DNA of 64,000 bases from Planoprotostelium fungivorum (Eukaryota; Evosea; Variosea; Cavosteliida; Cavosteliaceae): assembly GCA_003024175.1 (NCBI GenBank), contig MDYQ01000037.1:1-64000 (forward strand), read 5' to 3'. Below the pieces are notes generated by a model. The model was not told where the DNA came from and did no database searches. It saw only the letters and a program-made list of their open reading frames with translations. Positions 9,656 through 21,456 of the stretch are shown piece after piece (within the stretch, counting starts at the first letter, position 1; every line of letters begins with the position of its first letter). The position numbers and the translations under genes were made by a program.

Positions 9656-12377
9656 TCACATCATGTCCACCAAGTCGGCGAGCACAGGCAATTCCGCCTT
9701 GTATCCCTTCCTCTTCCTGATGCTCTTGACAATGTCCATGGCCTCTCCCTCTCGAGTCGGATCCTCTTCCATCATCTCCCAGTGATCAAAGATGCAAGTT
9801 GGAAAGGCTTTTCCTCCCGTCGCCTTGGCTAATTCTGCGACGAAACCGAAACCCTCTGACACCGGCATGTAAGACTTGATCTCTCTCAGAGGTGTTCCCT
9901 CTCTCTCCTTCTCTTCCAAGATCTTTCCCCTCCTGCGGTTGAGGACTCCATAGACTCCACCCATGGCCGATGTGGGGCAGATGATGTCCACGGCGTACAT
10001 CGGCTCGACGAGTCTGGGCCCTGCGGACAACTGAGCGGCCTGGAAGAGCCTCCGCGTGGCAGGAAGCACTTGACCGATTCCTCTCTGAGCCGATGATGAA
10101 TGGATGGACACGTCTAAGATGCGGTAGTGAGCTCCCCTGACGCTCTCTCCGCATAGAATGCCGTGACGCGTTGCCTCTTCGAATCCTGCGACGACGGAGC
10201 TCTTGATCTCGCGAAGATATTCTGCGCCAGTCGTCGAGTCACTCAGCGTGCATGATGGAGCGCTCGTGGGGCCGAACGTCCACAGGCGTTTGATTTCAGA
10301 ATTCGACCAGCCAAAGTCGTCGGCCAACTTGTGTGGATCATCCAAACGAATTCCACCCTCCTCTATACCCTTCAAGATGCGTGGGTCGAGCGGTTCCGCC
10401 ACAGCAGTGAAGCGATTGTGCTTGTTGGTCGATTTCGTCCGACAGAGTTGAGAGGTACCGCTGATGCCCTCCCTGTACGTCACGATGGGAGGTGATACGA
10501 TGATGTCGGCTCCTCCCATGTATCCCACGAGGTCTTTCAGGCAGATCTCCAAGTGCAGCTCTCCCGCCCCGGCGACGATGTGGACGCCAGATTCGTCGAC
10601 TCGACTCTGGATGAGACTGTCTCCACTGACCATCCTGCGGATGCCTTCGACTAATTTGGGGAGGTCTGTGGGGTGCTTGGGCTCTACTGCCATCTCAACG
10701 ACCGGAGAGACGGAGAATTTCATGGTGGCGATGGGGTGGGACGTATCGTCCGTGGTGAGTGTGGCCGTCTTGACGATGTGTTGATCTACACCGAGGAGGG
10801 CACAAGTGTTACCGCAGGGTATCGTTGCCATGGCTTCCATCTTCCTTCCCATTGCAACGACGACGCGTTGTACGGTCTTGATGTTGGGTCTACTCTGGCC
10901 GAGAACGTGGTGTGGGTCGAGAATGCGAACGGGTGTTCCGGTGGTGACGGTGCCGGAGAAAACTCTGCCGAAAGCGTAGAATCTACCGCCGTCGTTCGTG
11001 GGCACCATCTTCGACACGTACATGACGAGAGGGCCGTTAGGGTCACACCTGAGACGGGTCACTCATCATGATGGAGGTGATGATGAGGGTGAAGATGTGG
11101 GTGATGATGAGGGCATCACCTTTTGATGGCTTCGGCGGTGACGTCATCACTCGGTCCGGTGTAGAGTTGAGAGCATCGATAGCTCTGAGCTCTCGCCGGG
11201 GACGGTAAGTGTCTGACGGACATCTCTAAGAGGGCATTGTCTGCGGGTAGCCACCTTCTCATGACAGTTCGGAGGAGCTTCTTCGGTTCCAAGTTTTTCT
11301 CCTCTTCGTTGAGATGGACTCGGGTGTTGGTGAGGATAGCTTCCAAGCGTTGTCGATCAGAAGACATGCAGGCCCGGAAGACTTCTCGTATGGGATGGAG
11401 GATAAATTTACAGAAGCCTCTCTCTAAAGTCTTTCCCTCCGGTGAGATCTATGAAACGAATGAGTCGAAGAATAATAAATCGTAAATAAAATAGATTAAA
11501 ATCGTCTTCACACACCGGCTCAGTGGTCCACTTTTTACGTTCGGCGTCGTAGAAGTGATCTCCCCACAGATGATCGACGATCTTGTTGGCCGATTTGCCC
11601 AATCTGGTCGCATACATTCTGGCGAAGGTGTCCAAGGTGAAAGCCCATCCCTGCAATCCACAAGCGAAGGCCACCGTTCCCCTCTCGGCATAGACGGTCA
11701 CATCACCCATGATGTCGTTGATGTAAGTTCCGATGATGACGTTGGCGTCCTCGATGACCCGCACAAAGTCACGGTACATGTCCTCCGGGTCTTTGTCTAA
11801 TTCCAAGAAACCACGGTCCAGCTTGTTGATGACCACGACGGGCACGACGTTCTCGGATAGAGCTTGTCTGAGAACAGTCTCTGTCTGGACGCTGACACCT
11901 TCTACCATATCGACCACTACGAGAGCTCCGTCGGTCACGCGAAGAGCTGCGGTGACTTCAGAGGAGAAGTCCACGTGGCCGGGTGAGTCGATGAGGTTGA
12001 GAACAAACTCTCTTCCTCTCGAATCGTGGGGGATGGTGATCTCCTGCGGATGAGATCAGATGATTGAGATGGATGTGACATCTTCACCTGAGGGACGTCG
12101 AAGTAGAGGGAGATACCCGTGGACTTGATGGTGATACCACGTTCGATCTCATCCTCTCTCGTGTCGGTGAGTCGCATGGTGCCGGCGGCGTCGGCAGAGA
12201 TGATGCCGGCCGCAGCGATGAGAGAATCGGTCAGTGTGGACTTTCCGTGGTCCACGTGGGCGATGACGGTGAGGTTACGGATGTTAGTGGGTCTGTCCAT
12301 GACGTCTCTCATCTGCTCTGGGGTGAAGTTGACCTGAACACATTAAAACGAAAAAGTAGATCCGTCAGACGCACCAT
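9656..12377 (-). CDS. EF-2-like translational GTPase lacking the diphthamide histidine
   Basis: Ribosomal translocation GTPase of about 830 residues, near the usual EF-2 length. Exon 1 is only the ATG at 12375-12377; a 41-nt intron then leads to [12 protein letters not shown]. GTPase motifs are intact: [38 protein letters not shown] and NKLDR. Later domains follow EF-2 closely: GEGELHLE-like [21 protein letters not shown]-like [50 protein letters not shown] and [19 protein letters not shown]. The domain IV tip reads [15 protein letters not shown] where EF-2 has a diphthamide His followed by RGGGQ: Gln stands at that site (codon 10085-10087). Further introns at about 12042-12087, 11447-11513 and 11056-11118. 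It may be a paralog of the housekeeping EF-2, whose own gene is not in the window, or the organism's only EF-2. Confidence 0.92.
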
Positions 12378-12426
12378 GATGAATGTGGGTGGTTGGTGTT
12401 ATAACAAGTGGTGGAGTGACCGGTAC

Positions 12427-12824
12427 TTAGCGGGTCAATCGATCTTCTATGTCTTCCTTATCTTGAAGACTTTTACTCTCAAACTGTGGGTTGCTTGTTG
12501 CTTGCCTTTGGTTTAGAAAGTGAACATATACACGAGGGTCTTCCATTCTCATATTCGAATACCATTCAACCAACTCAAAGAGGTGAACCTCATCCATTTC
12601 CGTAGGTGTTATCCTATCGGACTCCATCTACAACGAGGAACCGGGAATGTAAATTCCGATTTGAGACCCTTCTGTGAACGAAATTCGGATTCGGGATGTC
12701 AAATTGGGACTTGCGGAACTTTCTTAGAGGATAGATCTGAATATCGTCACCGTCTATCGTTGGTAAAATAAAGAGATGCAAAGGATGACTCGCGCTCGTG
12801 CTTCGAGACGAGCTCTGATGACAT
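12427..12824 (-). CDS. Small hypothetical protein, tentative model
   Basis: The last exon, opening at 12627 (MESDRITPTEMDEVHLFELV, then EWYSNMRMEDPRVYVHFLNQ) and ending at 12427, is preceded directly by CCTCGTTGTAG, an acceptor-like sequence that recurs in this genome, so upstream exons are likely. A possible upstream path runs from ATG 12824 (MSSEL) to IYPLRKFRKSQFDIPNPNFV, using two GTCTC donors, which are weak. Family not recognised. It is head-to-tail with the EF-2-like gene. Confidence 0.4.
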
Positions 12825-12944
12825 CACTTTCAGAAGGAAAAGAATCTTCTTTAAAACTATATTCTTCCGCAATGGAGGTTTCGAGAGAGCTACGGATAAA
12901 TACATTCGCCCTCTCGATTTCCTCTCGTGTTCATCTTCTCATCA

Positions 12945-14361
12945 TCAACTGACAGCGCTGGGTGAAGGCATGAAAAAGGTACAAGTACAGTATGGAAATT
13001 GTTCTGGAGTCATGTCTCTCTCCATCCACGACACACCCTCCGTGTAGCTCTGAAGACGTTCACTACATGATGATGACGATGATGATGTCACCTGTCCGTG
13101 CCTCTGAACGGGTTTAAAATCAGATGTAGGGGACCACAAGCGTAAGAAGCTGCTTGAAACTGACCTTGATGCAGGTGCAAAATGAAACCAAGACAACATC
13201 CTATTCTCGTGAGTCATTCCACAGACGGGTGGACATCCTCGTGTCACCTAATGGACGATGAAGGGTAATCAAAGAGGTCTAATACGGAGACCTCGTTGAT
13301 ATCGTGGGGGAGATTTGTAATTTTGCGGAAGGCGGCGTTACAATATACAGCCTGTGGACCATCGACATCAGATGAGATATAATGTGTCAGAAAGACTTAC
13401 ATGCCCCGTTGCGTCTTGTATGATGGAAGGGATGGGACTGATGTCGATGTGTCTCTTCCATTTCTGAATGGATCAGTAAACGATGGGAGCTCTTCAGTGT
13501 ACTCACTGCAATCCGAGCGTTCATCACATTGACGTCTATGAGTCTCATACGCTCATTCAAGGTATCTACACAACTCTTGAGATAGACAGATGCCTCTCTC
13601 TCTGTCATCCATCCTCTGAATCATTCAACATCGACAGCCCAACATGGGAAGTTCCCATACCTGTCTACAAAGAGTTCCCTCACGGTGTCTGAATTCCAAG
13701 CTTCCCTTAGCGTCTTGGGTTGAAGGAATGATGATGGGAGGTGGATGTCTGGTTGATAGAGGGGAAGACACCATGGGGTTGAGTTCCAATGATCTTGCAA
13801 GGTGAAGACAGATGCCTCTTCACAGAATGAGTCTGATGTTATTTGATGAGAAGTGTAAGAGGTCAGATGCCTCACCTTCTGAATAACTCGACAGCGGTGT
13901 TCCTGTTGGAATCTGTGGACTCGATGATGTCGGCGATCTCGGTCTCTTATTAGAGTCTATACATTCTCTCCCCAATCGATTGCATCTTTGACACGGTCGA
14001 GCTGAGATGTTAAGACGATATCTTGATGCGAAACCTTAAAATCCCACCTTCATCGCAACTGACGTGAGACGATTTACATGATACACAAGCTGACCTCGAT
14101 GGCCTCTGCCGTTTTGTCTGCGGCTCTGAAGATAGCATCTTCAATAATGCTAACCGTCAGTCGGTCAGTGATCGGCTGCCGACTTCCCGACGCGGGTTCC
14201 GGAATAGATGCTCCGAAAACCCAGAACCGCGGTTTGTTTGTCTTACATCGCGATATAGGTCACGTGATCCTATCAGAGTCAGTACAACGTCACACCTGTG
14301 CGTACCATTCTTTGAGAATGACACCAGCCGTTTGGAAGCGTCTGTCGATCTCTTTTGGCAT
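12945..14361 (-). CDS. PAS-domain protein with helical N-terminus
   Basis: Predicted sensory protein. From ATG 14361 (MPKEIDRRFQTAGVILKEWY) spliced exons give helical segments IIEDAIFRAADKTAEAIE, LDRVKDAIDWGENV, ETEIADIIESTDSNRNTAVE, EAWNSDT and SCVDTLNERMRLIDVNVMNA. A PAS core follows: ISPIPSIIQDATGHAVYCNA, AFRKITNLPHDINEVSVLDL. The C-terminus (ERLQSYTEGVSWMERDMTPE, then QFPYCTCTFFMPSPS) ends at TGA 12945. Intron phases agree for the last five exons; the first splice and the 13750-13870 region are less certain. PAS domains bind small ligands or mediate dimers; no kinase or DNA-binding domain is visible. It is divergent from the next PAS gene. Confidence 0.6.
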
Positions 14362-14581
14362 CCATAGTTGCCTTTGCTTGTTTTTGCAATCACACCACAC
14401 AGCTTCAGTTCGTTCACTTGCATATAGGACAGATGAATCTTGTGTCACTTGTCCCCTCTTGCTTCATCCGATCAGCGATCGAACACAGCGACATCAATTG
14501 TCCCTCACCATCATCTGATGGTTCTATCATCTATTAATACTTTTCTGAAGGCAAACAGCTTGGCGATCAAGAGACCGTGAA

Positions 14582-16116
14582 ATGAGTGAAAAAGAACAGC
14601 TCCATGGAAAAATATCATCACTACAACGCGCGGCTCGGGTAACACAACGGACACAAACTCCAGCGGCTCGTAGACCGGTTGCCTCTAAAGACGTGGCTGT
14701 TATCGACCACGTGTCGAATCTTTCGTTCCCCATGGACTGTCCGTGGAGGTCCTCTTTAGAGGTCAGCCCCGATGGCATCATCATTTTACGAAAGGAAACG
14801 GGATATCTCGAAGTCGCTTATGCAAATCGAATCGCCCGCAAATATATCGGTTTAAAGAGATCCACGTGAGGCTGAATCACCAATTATAATACAAATGTTA
14901 TCACCCAAATCATTCCACACTGACACGATTGAAAAAGAACGTTAGAGGGTCAAACGAGTAATGAATCTTCCAAGTCGGGAGAGAATTCGACCGATCTGCA
15001 CACAGAAGGTCATTTGAATGAGAATTTTTGGCATCTGGCTGTCGATGCCCTCACCGAGAAGGTACTGGGTTCCTCTCATGTTTTCTGATCTCTATACAGA
15101 AGAAATCCATCAGCTTGACGTCCATTGGCGGGAAAAACAACATCACTCGCTACATCATCAAACTCTCTTTCATCCAGATCAACGAGAACTTTATCAACGC
15201 TTATCTCAGGGGTTACAAACATGAGTGAGTCACATCTCCATCGTCTCATTGAAACGTCCGTAGGATGAACATCAGAGCCGATGTAAATATCCCCACCATC
15301 GACGACTTTGTCTGGCATCAGTCACTGTTGAGAGAAGCGAACACGTGTGGTGCTCTCATCGAGATGAGCCCATCTCAAAGTGATCTCCGAATCGTAAAGA
15401 CGACAAAAACCTTCCAGAGCGTAGTGGGCGGTGGTGAGAAAATTCCGAGAAAGATCTAAAACCTCATCATGACATCAGCCATCACGGTCGGCCACTGGCT
15501 GTCGTCGCATTCAAACGTGTCACCGGAAAATCGGAAGAAATGGTGTGATAGCCTGAGAGAGGGTGTGGGTAAGATCGTCACCATCAGCCCCATCTTACTG
15601 CCCGACCCTGCGAACGTACATTACGTATGCGCGAGACTACGATACCTGGAGACCGTCGACACACTCACTGGTGCCCTCCGTGTGGACACCACTCCGTGCG
15701 AGAGTCCCAATATTTTGTACCGCTACACTATCACCTACCAGAGCTCGTTCAGCGTCAAGAAGGTGATCAATGACATTACACGTGGATTTCGCTGACTTTT
15801 CGATCAGCCGGAAGATAAGACTGAGTCCGAATCTGCTTCGGCAATCAAGTTCGCCAGCATGTCACGTGCCACACCGAATCCCACCACAGAGAAGAACTAT
15901 CACCCAGCCTCCATCAAGATGACGACATCGTCTCCCTCCATCACGCTGTCTCCCACCGTACAGTCTGTAGCCTCATCCGCTCCGGCTAACCCCGCCTCTC
16001 CCTCGGTGGCTGTTCCCGCCAACCCCGCCTCCCCCTCGGTGGCTGTTCCCGCCTCCCCGACACCCGTGTCCCCCGGTAGCAGTGAGTCGGAGCGTTGTAG
16101 ATGGAATATTTACTGA
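14582..16116 (+). CDS. PAS-like protein with Ala/Pro/Ser-rich tail
   Basis: The ATG at 14582 opens MSEKEQLHGKISSLQRAARV and then a PAS-like block (SLEVSPDGIIILRKETGYLE, VAYANRIARKYIGL). Later exons contain ENFWHLAVDALTEK, SLTSIGGKNNITRYIIKLSF, IDDFVWHQSLLREANTCGAL, AITVGHWLSSHSNVSPENRK, ISPILLPDPANVHYVCARLR and ILYRYTITYQSSFSVKK. The tail carries two copies of ANPASPSVAVP (33-bp direct repeat at about 15985-16055) and ends at TGA 16114-16116. Introns at about 14868, 15061, 15221, 15434 and 15761. The final codons overlap the start of the RhoGEF gene, so a fused gene is possible. Function unknown beyond the PAS assignment. Confidence 0.55.
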
Positions 16117-19100
16117 ATTTACGAGCAGATCGGCCGTACAAAGGTGTGGCGAACATTCTCAGTTTCTGGCAGCAAAAGTCGCAGGTGAGATTTGATTTCT
16201 GCGAAAATTTTGGCGCGAAAGATTGAGATGGACAGACGCCTGAGCCACCGCAACGTCCCAGTCGAACACCGTCACAGTTAGTCGTGAGTCATATCGTCCA
16301 TCTACAACGCCTGACGTCTCATCAGCTCAATATCCCCAAGCCAGACAAGGGTGTGGATGTTTCTTACATATCCATCTTTTCCATATTTTTTCACACATTT
16401 ACAAAATTTATCTTGACCCGGACATATGTTTCTCATCTTTAAGATGTGATATTTCTTCGTACGTTTCCTATAGACAAATGTAAATATTCTGACGGTCTCC
16501 AGCGGTGACACACACACCCGATCTGAACAAAGGTGCGCTTCATTTCTTTCTTCTCCTGATCGTGCAACAGTTTCAGAGGCCTTATCTAGAGAGATGAATC
16601 TGTCATCACCCACGATGACCGAGCCGAAACTGACACCGAGGTCACCAAGGACACCGAGAGAGGGAAAGACGTCGACACCCTCACAACCGATTTCGATACC
16701 GACGGAAAAATCGAAGAAAACTCCCACACCTTCCCCTGGTACTACCGGAAATTTCGACGGAAAATCGGAAGACGTAACCTTGGATGCGAAGAGGGAAATT
16801 TCTCAGAATCCTGAGAAGATGATTCAGAGTCTCAAACTCAATCGCACAGTGTTGTGTCTATTGGCCAGACGCGAACTGAGAAAGAGGTGAGATTTCACAC
16901 ATACCTCGTTGTAGATTGAATCTTCCAGGAAAAAGATGCACCGTTACCGCACGAAGGTGGTGGAGGAGATCACGAGTACAGAAGAAATCTACTTGAGATA
17001 TCTCACGCGCGGCGTCGAATTTCTCAACGAATTGAGAAAGACAAACATCTGCACACCCCAAGACATCACGACCATGTTCGGTCCGTTAGAGAGTATCCTC
17101 AAGGTAAAAATCCATCTACAACGCTGTAGACGAACGTCATCTCACGTTCGCAGCTGTCGGAGATATTGAGCGCAGATCTGCGACAGTGCACGGAGAATTG
17201 GAATCCTTCTACACCCATCGGTGTCATCTTTGTCAAGTATTCAAAATTCTTCCATACGTACGGTCCTTACGTACAGAACTTTGATGCCGCCGGAGCCCTC
17301 ACTCGGCAGTTCCAATCAGACCCGGAATTCCACCAACTCTGGGTCAAGATGAATCCCGACGTGAATTCCGAGGCTCGTTGTAGATGAACTCACGTGTATC
17401 AGTTGGAGAAATTTCCGGAATTATTCGACATCATCATCAGGCCCGTGCAGAGGATTCCCAGGTACAAATTGTTACTGACGGACCTTGTAAAACACACGTG
17501 GAAAAGTCACATAGATTTCGTGGAATTGCACAAGGCCATCGACCATCTGAACAAGGTGAGGGTAAGGGGTGACCGGAAGAATGACGGAGAAATAGGTGGC
17601 ACTACACGTGAACGACGACAAGAGGAAATTCGATGATTCGCAGAAATTAGTCGCCCTGCGACAGAAATTGTCCGGTCAGAATACTCCGGACATCGTCACC
17701 CCTTCCAGAAAATATCTCCGCGAGGTGAAATTTCGCTGAAATATCTTCTAGTTCTCTTCTCAACTGTTGTAGATGGATATCAGCGTACACAACGATCACT
17801 ATGAAGAAGGTTTGAGCGGGAAGAAAAGAATGGTCATCTTGTGTAACGATGCACTCATCATGATCAAGGTGAGATGTCTCTGACGACATCGCATATCGAT
17901 GCGATGAAACTGACCGTTACGTAGCCCAGACAGCAGCAGGAGAAGATGGAAACCAAGTCGATCCGTTTGAATTTCAAATCCATCACCCAATTTGAAGACG
18001 TTCTGTCAGTCAATGCCGTGGGGGGTGCCGATCAACGTGAGATATTCGTGGCTCGTTGTAGATGAATGACGTGGCAGTCATCGAGGTAGTCGAAAAGGGA
18101 TCGAGTAAATATTATTTGGAATTTCCCAGTGTAGAGGAGAAGCAGGTGTGGCTGAATGACATGAAGGCCCTGCAGCAGGTGAGAAAATGGAGTTTCATTT
18201 AAATGAACCGTTGTAGACGGCCAGGAAAGAGAGGAAGAAGAGGTTCAGCGCGCAGGGAATGGAATTATCCGACGAAGACGAGGTGAAACTTGACAGAAAT
18301 TCCGTCATTCCCCGGAGACTGGAAATTCACGAAGATCGAGAAAACTCAACGAAATTTCAGGAAGTCCACGAAGTCACAACGCCCCAGAACTTCCAACGCG
18401 TGAAACACCAAACCATCGACTTAGAGAACCTCAACAAGGTTCGTCTGACTTTTCTCCTACCTTTCATAGAAATTTCCCGGAATGTTCTCACCCGCACCAG
18501 GTCTTACGCTGGAAGTGGACTACACCAGATGACAGGAGCCGATACTTTGGAAAGAAGGGTTTCTTTGTCAAAGATGCCACCGAAGACGATTTCATCTTCA
18601 GCGTCCAACCTTCTAAAAAGTGGCTCACTCGCAGCGGTAAGAAGTACTCGAAAGAGGTGAAGACGATGAGCCGTTCGTGTCGATGACGATGATGGCAGTT
18701 GACCATCATGTGCAAGATGATCGGATGCATCATGTTGGATTTTCCGCCGGCACCCGGGGAGGACGTCGGGGCCATGCCGGGGCTCATGCGAAATCGAATG
18801 TCTGGAAATCAAGAGCTGACAGACGAAGTCTTATGTCAGATCATACGGCAGCTCAACAAACATCCTTTCATGTGAGAATTATCTTCTATGTCTCATCATC
18901 TCCTGACATCTCATCATCTGGTTTCATCATCATCTGATGTTTCACCATCATCTGATGTTTCATCTCATCATCATTTGATGTCTTTTCATCTTCTCATGTC
19001 TCATCGCTTGACGTTCCATCACCGTCTCATCCGATGTCCACGTGTCTCATGTTCACATGTGAAACAGGAAGCACTGTCTAAACGGATGGAGTCTTCTCTT

Positions 19101-19398
19101 GGACATGATTCACAACCACTTGTATCCATCCAGAAATCTGGAACCATTCGTCAGGGTCTTCCTCAATTTGTATTTAGATGGAGACAAGGTGTGACGTCAC
19201 GATCATCATCATCTTCCATCACCGACATCTTTGCAGTTGACTCCCACGACCATACTCGCCTCAGAGGCCAGCAACCTCTTAGACGCGAGGCCGCCCCCTA
19301 CGTGAGTCTTTTCGATGAGATGCATCAGCTGATGGTGCCGATAGACAATCGAGCATGAGTCCGCTGTTGAGGTCTTTCGGTCGCTCTTCCATGCGTAA
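16101..19398 (+). CDS. Rho guanine-nucleotide exchange factor (DH-PH) with C-terminal MyTH4 domain
   Basis: Cytoplasmic regulator of Rho-family GTPases and the actin cytoskeleton. From MEYLLNLRADRPYKG at 16101 come a Ser/Thr/Pro linker (16590-16740), then the DH domain: VVEEITSTEEIYLRYLTRGV, ILSADLRQCTENWNPSTPIG, FVKYSKFFHTYGPYVQNFD, and the diagnostic block IIIRPVQRIPRYKLLLTDLV. A PH-like region follows (SGKKRMVILCNDALIMIK to VEEKQVWLNDMKALQQ). The C-terminal part is MyTH4-like: ELTDEVLCQIIRQLNKHP, NGWSLLLDMIHNHLYPSRNL, EPFVRVFLNLYLDGDK. It ends FRSLFHA at TAA 19396-19398. More than ten introns, several carrying CGTTGTAGA; the long one at 18870-19068 holds CATCATCTGATG repeats. DH and MyTH4 in one protein is an uncommon combination. 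Confidence 0.8.
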
Positions 19399-20325
19399 CT
19401 CGCAGAGAGGAGAAGCCATCTCTCCTCACACGAGTTATCGCGACGAATAAATGTAAAAGAATTCAATTTATCTTGATTTTAAAGTGTTGACCTGGAAGGG
19501 CTTACAGGAAGCGAGTCACCAATAAATTGGAAGAATACGCTGAGAATGGTCTGCACACGTTGTCGTGGCCAGAAGAATGAGGGAGACAGTGAGTGGCTCG
19601 TTAGATGGAGGTTGATGGGGGATAAGGTGAGAGGGTGATGGCGGGAGATCATATCCGTAGAGGTCATTCTCATCCGCGAGGATGATTATGTCCATAGCGG
19701 ACAGGTGCAACCGCTATGGGCCTGGACGTCCTCCACGTCAGAGTCTGCAAAATGATTCAGAACAGGTAAGCTATGAAGATGTCGTCCTGCTGTGATGACC
19801 CAGGTCATGCTTCGCAACACCATCACCATTCCAAAACAAGTCGACAATCATATGCGTTGGACGCATTAGATACCGACGTTGCAGACCATTCTCAAGTTAC
19901 TGTATCACTGCCGAGTTCTGCAATAGCATTGGGAAGCTTGGTCGAGAATTTTGAACTGACCACTCACAGTTCTTCCAAGAATGAAGCGCGGGTCTAAGTG
20001 ATCCGAGTTTTGGATGAATATCCGCGGCAGATGTGCTTGAGCCGCACGTTAAGGATTACGGCGACGTACTGCGCAAATTGTAAGTAGACGGTGCGAAAAG
20101 ACAAAACCCCGTTCAGGGTGTATTATTACATCCCAACCTTACGGTAATTAGCGCGATACTGCCTGCGAAACCGTGCAGTTGGAATCCTGCGAAGAAAGGG
20201 AGAGACCCCCCCCTATCGTTCGTGATCACGTTTAAAAGATATGACAGGCTAGATAGAAGTATTTGTGATCATTATCCCGTCGCTCAGGAAACAGGACACA
20301 AGAGCCTACGGAAATCGCCCCACCC
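19399..20325. other. Intergenic region with a perfect 9-bp hairpin
   Basis: No gene recognised over about 930 bases. AATAAA-like sequence near 19446 may be the RhoGEF poly(A) signal. At 19691-19718 CCATAGCGG and CCGCTATGG form a perfect inverted repeat with a 10-nt loop, followed by TGGAC that could extend pairing to GTCC. Short open frames here show no family pattern. Confidence 0.4.
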
Positions 20326-21329
20326 ATGGAAGCCCTCTTGTCTCTCTCCTCTGAGGGGGTCGTCCTCTTTGCATCGACAGATGGAGTGAAGATCAACATC
20401 ACTTTCATCAACCCTGCCGCCCTGCGATATCTCTCCTTGAACCGAGACCAAGTGGATTCTGTCTGTTATTCACGACGGTGAGAATTCGAGCACACCTCAG
20501 GTCGATGATCGACAACAGGGACGGCAGCTCGGGTCCTCTATCTGGTAAGATATGGAACGTGGTAGCCGAAACGCTGTTTGAGCAGCAGGGTCAAGAGAGG
20601 AGAGAGACAATTCGACTTACATCGATGAACCACACCCATCAATTGCAGCTGAGAGCCATCACTATACCCGAGCAGCCCAACACCGTCGCCCTCTTCATCT
20701 TGGAGAACAAATCAGTCTTACCCCTCTGGCAAACGGATGCTCTGTCTTTCGAGGAGCAACAGTGGATGTCTATAGTCCAAGGGGCGACCACCCCCATCGC
20801 CACGCTCATCAAATGGAACGGTGATGATGAGTCAGAATGCGTGCGAAGCATCAACACAGAGAGGGAGAAAGGTGAAGAATCGGCCAGTGAGACGATCTGA
20901 AAGAGACAGACGTCGAGGAGATATGGCCGTGCATCATGAAGATATGGACGTCAAGGATGGACATCTGTGAGCTGCGACCGGGAGACAAACAACTCGTCCG
21001 GGACAATATCAAGACCAGAGGTGGAAGAGGTAGAGAGACGACCACAGAGCCCAAACTGAACACGAACAGAGATCTATGTGTCGTGTCACGTGTTATATGT
21101 CGGACTCGATCACAAGATGTTTTACCATGCGGTCATCTCTTTCGATCAGGTGGTCAACAGGGGTGGAGTTGCCTTCATCCAAAAACACACGAAGAATCAA
21201 GTGAAAAGCAGGAAGAGAGTTCGGTTGCAGGACAGCACGGGTAGTCCACTCATGACACCCCGTGGAAGTTCATCTGACGTCACCCTCGACGTGACGCAAT
21301 TCGATAAGAATTTTGATTTCGACGACTAA
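20326..21329 (+). CDS. Intracellular PAS-domain protein
   Basis: The ATG at 20326 opens a PAS core directly: MEALLSLSSEGVVLFASTDG, VKINITFINPAALRYLSLNR. After a predicted 23-nt intron (20478-20500) the frame continues SMIDNRDGSSGPLSGKIWNV, LQLRAITIPEQPNTVALFIL. Two more introns (about 20870-20909 and 21020-21069) lead to VEEIWPCIMKIWTSRMDICE and IYVSCHVLYVGLDHKMFYHA, then a basic and Ser-rich tail ending FDKNFDFDD. No output domain is visible, so it may act through protein contacts. It is the third PAS-type gene within 8.4 kb; local duplication is possible, but the three are too diverged for me to prove it. Confidence 0.65.
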
Positions 21330-21456
21330 AGGATATGTATATAAAAGGTTTCGGTGATACTTGACGATGATGGCTGCCTGAATATTGTTCAGCCTGAAAG
21401 ATTTTGTACCTCTTTGTATCATTTCAAAGTAAATAAAACGAAAATAAATCGTAGTT

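Noticed and set aside
10203-11071. Plus-strand frames of 82-132 codons
   Set aside because: They are shadows of the long EF-2-like exon on the minus strand.
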